Shown: positions 53,933 through 61,791 of the stretch, in pieces
Layout of the letters: the number at the start of each line of letters is the position of its first letter
How positions within the stretch are numbered: position 1 is the first letter of the stretch
Source: Paenarthrobacter sp.
Lineage (GTDB): Bacteria > Actinomycetota > Actinomycetes > Actinomycetales > Micrococcaceae
Length of the DNA: 64,000 nt
Direction: 5' to 3'
Assembly: GCA_031179305.1 (NCBI GenBank)
Contig: JAPSHX010000014.1
Span: 1 to 64,000, forward strand
Notes under the pieces: generated by a model
Told to the model about the DNA's origin: nothing
Seen by the model: only the letters and a program-made list of their open reading frames with translations
Database searches by the model: none
Program-made: the position numbers and the translations under genes

Positions 53933-54460
53933 ATGGGCTGGACATCCAACGACTACAAACATGAGGGCTGGGTTGCTGCAGTCGCACCTGACGGTAGGCT
54001 TTCGGGGAGTTCAACCGGGGTGGGAGTGTTTGTCCACGGGATCACCGGAGACTACGAACCAGCAGGAGAATTCCACCCCGATGAGGAGATCGTTCCTCAC
54101 GACCTCATTATGAGCTGGCGCGGTGCCTGCACCTGCGGGTGGCAGGGAGAGCTGTGGCAAAGAGTACTCACGCCCGCAGAGGGTGATTTCGCCTCCCGCA
54201 AGGAGTACTGCCCTCCAGGGGGCGGTGCTTTTGTTTCCGAACGCGTGGAGGACGCCGTGCAGGACGAGTGGATGATCCACATTACACCGTCTGAAGCGAT
54301 CCTGGGTGTAGAGGCAGCGGCGAGGGAACACCGGCAGGCCGGGCACCGGCTGGACAAAACCGTCGCGGCCGCGAAAGCAGCCGGTGCCTCCTGGACGGAC
54401 ATTGGCCGCGCCGCAGGGATCAGCCGCCAAGCCGCGCACGAACGCTGGGCCGACAAATAA
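53933..54460 (+). CDS. Hypothetical protein with C-terminal helix-turn-helix
   Basis: A 175-residue soluble protein. The N-terminal ~85 residues include CTCGWQGELWQR (a single Cys-x-Cys). The C-terminal ~45 residues carry a helix-turn-helix pattern: KTVAAAKAAGASWTDIGRAAGISRQAAHERWADK. Proteins of this shape are common in Arthrobacter plasmids, with no assigned function. The perfect inverted repeat at its start makes DNA-binding autoregulation plausible. Confidence 0.7.
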   Translation: MGWTSNDYKHEGWVAAVAPDGRLSGSSTGVGVFVHGITGDYEPAGEFHPDEEIVPHDLIMSWRGACTCGWQGELWQRVLTPAEGDFASRKEYCPPGGGAFVSERVEDAVQDEWMIHITPSEAILGVEAAAREHRQAGHRLDKTVAAAKAAGASWTDIGRAAGISRQAAHERWADK

Positions 54461-54480
54461 CCCTGCCCGCAGCAATACTG

Positions 54481-54633
54481 CTAGCTGGTGCGGATGGCGA
54501 TCGCTTTGGAGCCATCCCGGATCAACGCTTCCGCGGCCACTTTGGCTTCTTCGTACGTTTCGCCTTCGGCGTCGACGTGACTTAGTTCGCCGTTGCCGGC
54601 CTCTACGGTCAGGGTCGCTTTCGCTCCCCTATC
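54481..54633 (-). CDS. Small conserved protein lacking a start codon
   Basis: 50 codons ending ATLTVEAGNGELSHVDAEGETYEEAKVAAEALI..GSKAIAIRTS, a well-formed beta-alpha-beta small protein. It has no ATG, GTG or TTG before the core: the frame runs directly on from the upstream gene's TAG (54634-54636) as D-R-G-A-K-A-T. Either the start codon was lost or translation depends on the upstream gene by re-initiation or readthrough. Confidence 0.55.
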   Translation of the reverse strand, partial: DRGAKATLTVEAGNGELSHVDAEGETYEEAKVAAEALIRDGSKAIAIRTS

Positions 54634-55056
54634 CTAGGCCCCAACGTTCGTGAAGGTCCGGTTCAGGAACGCGAGCAAAGTCGATGCGCTCCGTCTCCGT
54701 AGATCCACCGGCCGTGCTCCCTGCAGGACGGGGGAGGGGACCATCATCCAGAGCGCGAAGTAATTGTGCGGGATCCGCAGCTCCATGGCCCGTTCGAAGA
54801 GACCCACCACTACCGGGTCCAGGGACAGGTCAGGGCGGAACTGGAACCCAGGACAGTATGTCCCTTCGTCGTAGATGAAGACGCGTACGAGTTGCCGCAT
54901 CATCGGTTCGGGATCTTCGTGGATGGCGGAGAGGCGTTCGCGGACTTGCTCCAGGCTGGGCAGCTGGAACTCGTTGCGGATCCGCTCCCACAGTTGCTCC
55001 GGGATGGGGGAGTGGTACAAGTCGGCTGGCACTAGCTCATGGATTCCAGCAGCCAT
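54634..55056 (-). CDS. MbcA/ParS-like protein
   Basis: A 140-residue protein (MAAGIHELVPADLYHSPIPEQLWE...). The C-terminal ~60 residues (AMELRIPHNYFALWMMVPSPVLQGARPVDL....STLLAFLNRTF) resemble the DUF2384 / MbcA-ParS-Xre toxin-binding domain, whose hallmark is W..P...L.G.rPvdll. No RES-type toxin follows, so it may be an orphan or regulate its own operon. It overlaps the DUF6504 gene by 25 bases; AGAGGG precedes the ATG. Confidence 0.55.
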   Translation of the reverse strand: MAAGIHELVPADLYHSPIPEQLWERIRNEFQLPSLEQVRERLSAIHEDPEPMMRQLVRVFIYDEGTYCPGFQFRPDLSLDPVVVGLFERAMELRIPHNYFALWMMVPSPVLQGARPVDLRRRSASTLLAFLNRTFTNVGA

Positions 55057-55337
55057 CCCTCTGCTGCGGGATCGAGGCGCAGCAGAAAGGTTCGCAGGGC
55101 CGAATTCGCGGAGAGTTTGACCTGCACTCTCCAAAATTCGATGTCCACGATGTTCCCGACGCCTACCGGCGCTGTCTGCCGCCGTTCCCACCAAGAGTCC
55201 CGTTCGAACCAGTGAACCGGTTCTTCGGTGACGACCCAAAGCCGACCGTCATGCCTGACGGCCAACGGCCGCCCCGTCGGGCTGAACCGAACATCAACAC
55301 GGGGATTGAGGATGGTTTCATTCGCTATTGCTGTCAC
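55032..55337 (-). CDS. DUF6504 family protein
   Basis: A 101-residue protein: VDVRFSPTGRPLAVRHDGRLWVVTEEPVHWFERDSWWE is the DUF6504 pattern (basic residue, G-x-P, W-V, then a WW pair). In actinobacteria DUF6504 genes usually follow a Y-family polymerase such as dinB. Here no polymerase is present, and it is the middle gene of an operon overlapping both neighbours. Confidence 0.7.
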   Translation of the reverse strand: MTAIANETILNPRVDVRFSPTGRPLAVRHDGRLWVVTEEPVHWFERDSWWERRQTAPVGVGNIVDIEFWRVQVKLSANSALRTFLLRLDPAAEGWLLESMS

Positions 55338-55662
55338 GGTTAACGCGCTCTCCTAGATTCCTGCTCATTGCTTCTCCGCGACGGGTCACCGCCGAGGCCC
55401 ACACCCACGTCCGGTACGTCAACGGCCCGTCCTTCCACGTCACTTCCGCCGCCCGTTCCGTCCAGGCGAACACTTCGCCTTCCACGAGCTCGGCGCAGTT
55501 CGGGAACCGCAGCCACGCACGCACCGGGATCCCCGGGTAACCGTTGCGCAAAGGGAAGTTCTTGAAATCAAGCTCTTCCAAGGTGAGCCCGAACGGCTGC
55601 GCACGCTTGGAATACCTCGCGTGCAGCGCCTTGGCTTGATCCGCATTCACTACCACACTCAT
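55318..55662 (-). CDS. Hypothetical protein, first gene of the DUF6504 operon
   Basis: A 114-residue soluble protein (MSVVVNADQAKALHARYSKRAQ...). The middle has beta-type aromatic sequence (NGYPGIPVRAWLRFPNCAELVEGEVFAWTERAAEVTW) that may bind nucleic acid or partner proteins, but I recognise no family. It ends inside the DUF6504 start. A degenerate SOS-like palindrome overlaps its start. Confidence 0.55.
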   Translation of the reverse strand: MSVVVNADQAKALHARYSKRAQPFGLTLEELDFKNFPLRNGYPGIPVRAWLRFPNCAELVEGEVFAWTERAAEVTWKDGPLTYRTWVWASAVTRRGEAMSRNLGERVNRDSNSE

Positions 55663-55682
55663 TCGTATATATGTTCGAACGA
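55660..55682 (-). promoter_or_regulatory. Degenerate LexA-type box
   Basis: GTTCGAACATATATACGAATG contains CGAAC-N4/5-(A)TACG, close to the actinobacterial SOS box CGAAC-N4-GTTCG in the left arm and 3 of 5 in the right. It overlaps the operon start. DUF6504's usual SOS context supports it weakly. Confidence 0.35.
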
Positions 55683-55862
55683 CTCGTAAAAATTGTAGCG
55701 GCACATGGAGGACCGCCGGTACCAGTGTGGGGGAGAGGTGCGACAGAATAGCCTCCGTCGGCGGCGTGGATGGCTTGCACCCAATAGGGGACAGCTTTGA
55801 GCTGTGCGGAGGGCTCCATCTGCCCCCAGTGGGCACAACCCGTCCACCGCGCCTAGGGGGAG

Positions 55863-56344
55863 CTACCTTTTGAGATGCGGTGGGAGTTCGACGTCGGCAG
55901 GGTCCAGTTCGGCTCGCGCCTGACGGAGTCCATTATTCGGAACCGTGGGTATTCCTGGCCTGACTCCGCGACACTTCGTTGGCTGACCCGGTCTAGGGAA
56001 ATCGAGAAGTGCCGTGGAACCCGAGATTTCACGGCGAAGGGCCGGACAGGAGCTTCTGGGTACCGATTGTCCGACCTTGGCCGGCGGGTCTACAACCGCC
56101 AAAGATGGGGGATGTCTGGTGTGCCTGTGAGCGCCCCTGCTCAGGATTGGCAGCTGTGCCCGCAGCCCATCCTTGACAGAGTCCAGTGAATGGAACCGTC
56201 CCACTTGGGTTCGGCCCAAACCCCGCCCGGCAATGCCTCTGGCCCGGGGAACGTCTTGACGAGTTTTGCCAAGGCAACAGCAACCGGTGGTTGCAGTGCC
56301 CGCGGGATGGACTCGTTCATGCGCCCAGCCTGAAGGACCTACGT
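55863..56344. other. Intergenic stretch without a supported gene
   Basis: About 480 bases with no recognisable domain, ribosome site or strong hairpin. Open frames on both strands have atypical compositions. Confidence 0.4.
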
Positions 56345-56524
56345 CTAGACCTGGTGACCGGTCAAGGCGGCAAGGAGCGCCCATGCGAACCACAACAGCA
56401 GCGCGAGAAACGTTATGCCGCCAATGGTGATGGCAAAGGTGAGCCGGCGACGTTTACGGCGGAGGTCAGGGCCGTAGTTCTCCTTGTCTCTGCCTCCATG
56501 AGGGTACTTCGGCAGATCACTCAT
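56345..56524 (-). CDS. Small single-span membrane protein
   Basis: 59 residues: MSDLPKYPHGGRDKENYGPD, a run of basic residues (LRRKRRRL) and a hydrophobic helix (FAITIGGITFLALLLWFAWALLAAL). The basic run should keep the N-terminus inside. It begins four bases after the stop of the upstream small membrane gene, so they are co-transcribed. No known family. Confidence 0.5.
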   Translation of the reverse strand: MSDLPKYPHGGRDKENYGPDLRRKRRRLTFAITIGGITFLALLLWFAWALLAALTGHQV

Positions 56525-56528
56525 GGAA

Positions 56529-56723
56529 TCAGTAGCGCTGCTGGTCGGGTCGTCGCATGATCTGAACGGCGCTCCCGAGGCAAACGGCACCGGAACCGAT
56601 CAGGATCACGGCCGAGGCAATCAAATACCATGTGCCGCCGGTGGTCAGGGCGCAGTAGAGGCCGTACACAAGGAAGCCAGTCCCCAATAGCGCCCAGATG
56701 AGCGCTGCTTTCTTCTTGTCCAT
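56529..56723 (-). CDS. Small two-span membrane protein
   Basis: 64 residues with two hydrophobic helices (ALIWALLGTGFLVYGLYCAL and WYLIASAVILIGSGAVCLGSA) and a basic C-terminus. First gene of a two-gene operon with the next small membrane protein. No function is recognised. Confidence 0.5.
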   Translation of the reverse strand: MDKKKAALIWALLGTGFLVYGLYCALTTGGTWYLIASAVILIGSGAVCLGSAVQIMRRPDQQRY

Positions 56724-57130
56724 GGCCCAAGCCTAAAGGACCAAGACCAGAACGGACCTTCGCTACGCTTCCGGCCTGCATAGCCTCTTCTTGCCTTGCA
56801 TGTGGCTGGGTTGTTCTCCGTACAAGGCTACTGATCGTAGCCGTGCGGGGGCCCGACCCGTTAACCCACGCAACCGGACAATCCCACGCGGTCGCTGCGC
56901 GCCCCTATTTCGCGGATTCCCGATCACTCTTCGGGGCTGACGGCCCACCCTCGACCGGCTGGACCAGTGGGGGCCTCGCACGGCGGGGCAGAAAGCAAGA
57001 GCGTTGACGAGCGATCAAGCTCGCGACTTCGGTCCTGAGCTTGATGACAGCTGTCATCGCTCACCCTCCCCGAAGAGGACTTCGAGCCGTCCGGTTTAGC
57101 CCCATAGCCCGTCTCTCCTTCTGACATAAG

Positions 57131-57166
57131 TGTCCCGCCTGGGATTGGGGGAAACCAGGCGGGACA
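57131..57166. terminator. Strong hairpin before the first plasmid operon
   Basis: A perfect 12-bp stem TGTCCCGCCTGG / CCAGGCGGGACA with a 12-base loop. It separates the small membrane genes from the leader-bearing operons. There is no clear T run, so factor-independent termination is only likely. Confidence 0.5.
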
Positions 57167-57206
57167 TCTCCACCGTACCAACCAGCCTGGCAAGACGCGG
57201 GGAGGA

Positions 57207-57594
57207 GCATGCTCGCGGGGCTCGCACCCCTTTGGGCGTCCACTTCGTGGCCGGCTGTTGGGTGCTGCCGGTCCGTCGCAGAGCTCCTGCCCGTCATCAC
57301 CTGTTTGTCTACGACGTTTTTTGTGGCTGTCCTGCGGATCATACGGTTCCGCCGGATTCTTGGTCCTGACCCCTCCGTAAAATCCGGGGCCCTGCGGCAC
57401 CGGAATTCTTCGACGGCGCTTCGCTTATTTCCTTTCGAAGATTTCCAGCACCTTGCCCTCGCGGGAGGAGTCGCCTCCGTCGGCCCCGTTGAGCACTACG
57501 TGCCAGCAACAAAAAACAACGGGGGAGAAGGGACGCTGGCCGGTCACCATTGGTCGCCCCACCCACCAAACTTCTCGGCAAAAGAAGGAGCAAC
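57207..57594 (+). promoter_or_regulatory. Repeated leader module, copy A
   Basis: A ~360-bp noncoding module ending at the ATG of the DUF3846 gene and repeated almost exactly at 59446-59808 and 61403-61791. Shared landmarks are GACGTTTTTTGTGGCTGTCC, GCTTATTTCCTTTCGAAGA, AGCACTACGTGCCAGCAAC and a CCGTTG / CAACGG hairpin flanking an A6 tract. It probably holds the promoter and 5' leader of each operon. Confidence 0.85.
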
Positions 57595-57945
57595 ATGCTT
57601 AACCACCTGATCGCGCTGTACGTTCCGGCACGTCTGAGCGAAAGCGTCACCGTCCACAGCCTTGACGCCCGGCACACAAACCTACAGATCATCGTCGGCG
57701 GCGGACTGGAATGCATCGCCCGAGGCGACTGGCAGGTCTACCTGAACGCGGAAACGCAAACCACCGGAACCTCAAACGTCCGCGCGGTGCAGCTGCTCCA
57801 CGAAACCGGGCTTGACCTGCCGGTAACCGGGAACGCCGTGTTCCTAGGCCGGGAGGGACTGAACCACGACACCGACGTTCCGGACTACCTCATCCGCAGG
57901 GCCGAAGTGCTGTTCGATACTTCCCTGATCCAGCCAGCGGCCTAG
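57595..57945 (+). CDS. DUF3846 domain protein
   Basis: A 116-residue protein matching DUF3846: LIALYVPARLSESVTVHSLDARHTNLQIIVGGGLECIARG, then VYLNAETQTTGTSNVRAVQLL and a 'TGNAVFLGR' strand. The family is common in phages and mobile elements and of unknown function. GAAGGAG is five bases before the ATG, directly at the end of leader copy A. A perfect hairpin separates it from the DUF4192 gene. Confidence 0.75.
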   Translation: MLNHLIALYVPARLSESVTVHSLDARHTNLQIIVGGGLECIARGDWQVYLNAETQTTGTSNVRAVQLLHETGLDLPVTGNAVFLGREGLNHDTDVPDYLIRRAEVLFDTSLIQPAA

Positions 57946-57953
57946 CCGCCCAC

Positions 57954-57984
57954 GGTGGCCGGGAACCAGACGTTCCCGGCCACC
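57954..57984. terminator. Perfect 13-bp hairpin between DUF3846 and DUF4192 genes
   Basis: GGTGGCCGGGAAC / GTTCCCGGCCACC with a 5-base loop, nine bases past the DUF3846 stop. It may be a terminator or a partial attenuator, since the next gene follows 40 bases later. Confidence 0.65.
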
Positions 57985-58024
57985 ATCCCACCATCTACTT
58001 TCTCGGACAAGAAGGACACACATC

Positions 58025-59008
58025 ATGACTGGAAAACTCACCCTCACAAGCCCCGCTGACCTGCTGGCCTACATCCCGCACCTGCTCGGCGGAACCCCTA
58101 CCGAATCCTTCATCGTGCTGACCGCCAGCGCCGGAGCCCTTGGCGCCACGCTGCGCGTGGACGCACCCATGGACACAGCCCCGCTGGGTTTCGCCCAAAC
58201 GGTGACAAGCCTCGCGGCACAGGACGAGAACGCCACGGCCTGCTACCTCGTCGTGTACACCGACGAAACGGGCGATGATGCCCGGTTCCCCTACGCCGCG
58301 CACGTCGCGGCCCTGGGCAAGGAACTGGTCACGGCACGGATGCCCGTCCGCAAGGTCTACCTCGTCACCAGCACGCACTGGGCCGCTTACGGCAGCACGG
58401 AGCGGAACCCGCTGGAACAGATCACCGACAGCAACGCCAATGCCACCTTGACCTTCATGGGAAGCGCCCCGAACGTGGACGTCTACAACCCGGCATTGCT
58501 GGGCAAATGGGTTGAGCCGGTTCAGGTGCCCGTCCGCACGGAGGAATCCGTCCAGGAAGCGCGCCGCGAATGGGACACCGCACTGGAGGCCCCGGGCATG
58601 CCGGACCACGAGACCACCCGGAAACTCGCGGCGTGGTTCCAAGACACGTACATCAGGGACTTCCTCATGGCCGACATCATCACCACGAACAACGGCGTCA
58701 TCATTGACATCATTCTGGGCAAGTTCGACGGCCGCCCCGACTGGAAGCGCGTGGACCACGCCGAAACCATCGCTTTCGAACTGATGAAGGCCGTCCCCGA
58801 AGGCCAGCGCGCCCCCATGCTGACCCTCATGGGTTGGCTGCAATGGCTCAAAGGACACGGAAAGCACGCAGAGCGTTACCTGAAACTGGCCGTCGAGGAC
58901 GTGCACGGTTACCGGTTCGCGGAGTTGCTGTACGACCTGATCGGCAGCGTCTACATCGCAGAGGTGGCCAAGAACCAAGAAACCGCCTACAAGCGGCCCA
59001 CCAGCTAG
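58025..59008 (+). CDS. DUF4192 domain protein
   Basis: A 327-residue soluble protein. LTLTSPADLLAYIPHLLGGTPTESFIVLTA is the family's opening, followed by 'ACYLVVYTDE' and 'VYLVTSTHWAAYG'. DUF4192 proteins are abundant in actinobacterial plasmids, with no proven function. The ribosome site is AAGGAC near ATG 58025. A hairpin follows the stop. Confidence 0.85.
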   Translation: MTGKLTLTSPADLLAYIPHLLGGTPTESFIVLTASAGALGATLRVDAPMDTAPLGFAQTVTSLAAQDENATACYLVVYTDETGDDARFPYAAHVAALGKELVTARMPVRKVYLVTSTHWAAYGSTERNPLEQITDSNANATLTFMGSAPNVDVYNPALLGKWVEPVQVPVRTEESVQEARREWDTALEAPGMPDHETTRKLAAWFQDTYIRDFLMADIITTNNGVIIDIILGKFDGRPDWKRVDHAETIAFELMKAVPEGQRAPMLTLMGWLQWLKGHGKHAERYLKLAVEDVHGYRFAELLYDLIGSVYIAEVAKNQETAYKRPTS

Positions 59009-59015
59009 CCGGTAC

Positions 59016-59049
59016 GGCCGGGCAGGATCAGCAATGGTCCCGCCCGGCC
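59016..59049. terminator. Hairpin after the DUF4192 gene
   Basis: An 8-bp GC-only stem GGCCGGGC / GCCCGGCC with an 18-base loop, eight bases past the stop. Confidence 0.5.
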
Positions 59050-59190
59050 TCTCAGGTAGCGGGGCGGCCTCCTCCGCTGGCGCTCCCCCGGCCGCCATAA
59101 CGCTGGCGCGGGCGCAGCGGCACTCCAGCCAACGCAAAGGATCCACGGCTACAGTGATTCCAACGAGAACACTGCACCAGGAGATCCAGC

Positions 59191-59340
59191 ATGGGAACCG
59201 AATACACCCTGACCGAAGACGACAAACCAACACCAGGAGCGAGCTTCCTCGAAGACGTCATCGAACTGCAGCTGCTCACCGCCAACGAATCCCTGGGACC
59301 GGTGGACTTCACCCACCCCCAGGAACACCACGACTTCTAG
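59191..59340 (+). CDS. Small acidic hypothetical protein
   Basis: 49 residues (MGTEYTLTEDDKPTPGASF...EHHDF), rich in Asp/Glu, with CAGGAGATCC eight bases before the ATG. It is followed by a strong hairpin at 59396. The good ribosome site, terminator and balanced composition support a real gene. No family is recognised. Confidence 0.55.
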   Translation: MGTEYTLTEDDKPTPGASFLEDVIELQLLTANESLGPVDFTHPQEHHDF

Positions 59341-59395
59341 CACCACGGCAGCAACGACGCTGCACCACAGACTTCCTTTTTGCCGAGGAACAACG

Positions 59396-59426
59396 AAGAG
59401 CCGGCCCCACCAGGGTGCCGGCTCTT
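59396..59426 (+). terminator. Intrinsic terminator of the small acidic gene
   Basis: A perfect 10-bp stem AAGAGCCGGC / GCCGGCTCTT with an 11-base loop, followed by CGACTTTC. The 30 bases before it resemble those before the hairpin at 63814. Confidence 0.65.
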
Positions 59427-59445
59427 CGACTTTCAAGACCAGAAC

Positions 59446-59808
59446 GGGTGTCCACTTCGTGGCCGGCTGTTGGGCCCGGTCCCGACGTCGCAGAGCTCCG
59501 CCGTACCCGGTCCTGTTTGTCTACGACGTTTTTTGTGGCTGTCCTGCGGATCATACGGTTCCGCCGGATTCTTGGTCCTGACCCCTCCGTAAACTCCGGG
59601 GCCCTGCGGCACCGGAATTCTTCGACGGCGCTTCGCTTATTTCCTTTCGAAGATTTCCAGCACCTTGCCCTCGCGGGAGGAGTCGCCTCCGTCGGCCCCG
59701 TTGAGCACTACGTGCCAGCAACAAAAAACAACGGGGGAGAAGGGACGCTGGCCGGTCACCATTGGTCGCCCCACCCACCAAACTTCTCGGACAAGAAGGA
59801 ACAACACC
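59446..59808 (+). promoter_or_regulatory. Repeated leader module, copy B
   Basis: Nearly identical to copies A and C; it differs from A mainly in the first 70 bases and in CGGACAAGAAGGAACAACACC at the ribosome site. It lies directly before the DprA-like gene. Confidence 0.85.
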
Positions 59809-60732
59809 ATGCACGACGAAAACCGTATTGCACGCGCAGCCCTGACCCGCATGTTCGCCCCGGACGACTACGTAGCCCGCCAGCTCGTCGCCCGCCACGG
59901 CGCACACGGAGCCTACCGCATGGCCCTTCGTGCACAACCCCTGTTTCCGTTCTGGCAGGTCACGGCAGAGCAACTCTCGGACGGGCTCGACCGTTGGGCA
60001 CCGGCACCCCGTGAACTGGACACCCCCGTCATTGAGGCCCAGCTCGAAGCCATCGAACGCCTTGGCGGCGGTTTCCTGGTCCCGGGAGATGAGCACTGGC
60101 CCGTGGGCTTGGACGACCTGCCCAACCCGCCCTATGGGCTCTGGTACGTCGGGAACATTGCCCAGGGAATCCCGGCTGTGCACCGCTCAGCCGCGCTGAC
60201 GGGATCGCGTGATTCCACCAGCTACGGCGCTGCCGTGGCCACTGAGATGGCCCATGGACTGGCCCAGCGTGGCATCTGTGTGATCTCCGGTCTGGCCTAC
60301 GGCATCGACGCGCACGCCCACCGTGGCGCTCTGGCTGGCAGCACCGGCAACGGCCCGGCGACGATCGCCGTCGCAGCTGGCGGCCTTGACCGGGTTTACC
60401 CATCAGGGAACGCGGACCTCGCGGCCGCGATCAAAGCCGACGGTCTGATCATCTCCGAACAGCCCATCGGAACCGCGCCCACGCGCATGCGCTTCCTGAA
60501 CCGGAACCGGATCATCGCAGCCCTCGCCGGGGTGACCTGTGTTGTCGAAGCCCGATGGCGTTCAGGCGCCTTGAACACCGCCCACCACGCCGAAACCATC
60601 GGCCGTCAGGTAGCTGCAGTACCGGGCAGCGTCCACAGCGCCAACTCCGCAGGCTGCCACAGGATCCTTCGAGGAAACGCGGCCTTCCTGGTCAGCGACG
60701 CCGCAGACGTAGCCGAGATACTCGCCGACTAA
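59809..60732 (+). CDS. dprA: DprA/Smf-like DNA processing protein
   Basis: A 307-residue protein. The Rossmann-type DprA fold is clear from ~120: AALTGSRDSTSYGAAVATEMAHGLAQRGICVISGLAYGIDAHAHRGAL, GLDRVYPSGNADL and the DNA-binding stretch LNRNRIIAALAGVTCVVEARWRSGALNTAHHA. Chromosomal DprA binds single-stranded DNA and loads RecA during transformation. A plasmid copy may protect incoming single strands after conjugation, which is inference. AAGAAGGAACAACACC precedes the ATG. Confidence 0.88.
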   Translation: MHDENRIARAALTRMFAPDDYVARQLVARHGAHGAYRMALRAQPLFPFWQVTAEQLSDGLDRWAPAPRELDTPVIEAQLEAIERLGGGFLVPGDEHWPVGLDDLPNPPYGLWYVGNIAQGIPAVHRSAALTGSRDSTSYGAAVATEMAHGLAQRGICVISGLAYGIDAHAHRGALAGSTGNGPATIAVAAGGLDRVYPSGNADLAAAIKADGLIISEQPIGTAPTRMRFLNRNRIIAALAGVTCVVEARWRSGALNTAHHAETIGRQVAAVPGSVHSANSAGCHRILRGNAAFLVSDAADVAEILAD

Positions 60733-60739
60733 CCCAACC

Positions 60740-60766
60740 GGCGGCCGGGACAACTTCCCGGCCGCC
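60740..60766. terminator. Hairpin between the dprA-like and duplicated-repeat genes
   Basis: An 11-bp perfect stem GGCGGCCGGGA / TCCCGGCCGCC with a 5-base loop, followed by ACCCCTTTTG. Similar in design to the hairpin at 57954, each between two genes of one operon. Confidence 0.6.
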
Positions 60767-60791
60767 ACCCCTTTTGTGAAGGAGAAACACC

Positions 60792-61223
60792 ATGACGAAC
60801 TTTTGGGACGCCGACGGCGATTTCGACTACGAAGCCCACCACGAGGCAGGCCAACGCGACAAAGCAGCCGCCACAGCCGAAAGGATCGGCTACCCGGGAA
60901 TGACGGACGCCTTCCACTATTTCGGCCTGCACGACTGGACGGGTCCGATGTTCACGCCCGAACTTCTGACGGCCATGGACACGTGGCAAGTCATGACCGA
61001 ACGGATCGGCTACCCGGGAATGACGGACGCCTTCCACTATTTCGGCCTGCACGACTGGACGGGTCCGATGTTCACGCCCGAACTTCTGACGGCCATGGAC
61101 ACGTGGCAAGTCATGACCGAACGGATCGAGGCCACCCCGGCGGACCAGGACATCAAGGACCTGCAGCGACAGGCAGAGGAAACCGCCCGCACAATCCAGA
61201 CCATCACTGACAGCGCCGCCTAA
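60792..61223 (+). CDS. Hypothetical protein with an exact internal duplication
   Basis: A 143-residue protein: an acidic start (MTNFWDADGDFDYEAHHEAG), then two identical 40-residue units (each RIGYPGMTDAF...TWQVMTE), then a helical end (IKDLQRQAEETARTIQTITDS). The units are aromatic-rich, with a HYFGLHDWTG core. No domain is recognised. GAAGGAG is 7-8 bases before the ATG. Likely co-transcribed with the DprA-like gene, subject to the hairpin at 60740. Confidence 0.65.
   Translation: MTNFWDADGDFDYEAHHEAGQRDKAAATAERIGYPGMTDAFHYFGLHDWTGPMFTPELLTAMDTWQVMTERIGYPGMTDAFHYFGLHDWTGPMFTPELLTAMDTWQVMTERIEATPADQDIKDLQRQAEETARTIQTITDSAA
60893..61132 (+). repeat. Exact 120-bp tandem duplication
   Basis: Bases 60893-61012 recur at 61013-61132 without a difference, keeping the reading frame (40 codons). 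Confidence 0.95.
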
Positions 61224-61254
61224 GCACCGGTGGGCCGTTCGCCTTGTGTGGGCG

Positions 61255-61309
61255 GGCGGTCCGCCGCAGGTGGCCGGCCTGGGTGGGTGGTTGCCGGCGA
61301 CGGACCGCC
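61255..61309. repeat. GGCGGTCCG / CGGACCGCC inverted repeat, copy 1
   Basis: A 9-bp perfect stem with a 37-base spacer after the duplicated-repeat gene. The same core recurs after parB at 63223-63275. Confidence 0.5.
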
Positions 61310-61402
61310 GTTCCCGCAGCAGGGCCGACGCTGCTCACCTGGTGTGTGCGGCAAGCCCGGGCAGGGATTGACCTGGGCGGATCCGCGGTGACCAGGGGAA
61401 GT

Positions 61403-61791
61403 GCATGCTCGCAGGGCTCGCACCCTTTTGGGCGTCCACTTCGTGGCCGGCTGTGGGGCCCGGTCCCGACGTCGCAGAGCTCCGCCGTGCCCGGTCCTGT
61501 GTGTCTACGACGTTTTTTGTGGCTGTCCTGCGGATCATACGGTTCCGCCGGAGGCTTGATCCTGACCCCTCCGTAAACTCCGGGGCCCTGCGGCCCTGGA
61601 ATTCTTCGACGGCGCTTCGCTTATTTCCTTTCGAAGATTTCCAGCACCTTGCCCTGCGGGAGCAGACGCCTCCGTCGGCCCCGTTGAGCACTACGTGCCA
61701 GCAACAAAAAACAACGGGGGGACAGGGGAGCTGGCCGGTCACCATTGGTCGCCCCACCCACCCAACTTCTCGGACAAGAAGGAACAACACC
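61403..61791 (+). promoter_or_regulatory. Repeated leader module, copy C
   Basis: Third copy, immediately before parB. It shares with copy A about 30 extra bases at the 5' end (GCATGCTCGC.GGGCTCGCACC). It differs by a few changes, including a loss in the GGAGGAGTCGCCTCC hairpin, while the CCGTTG / CAACGG hairpin and A6 tract are kept. Confidence 0.85.

Noticed and set aside
57209..57610. Protein-coding gene inside leader copy A
   Set aside because: Open frames in the leaders are not maintained in all three copies and overlap the true starts. Conservation is at the nucleotide level.
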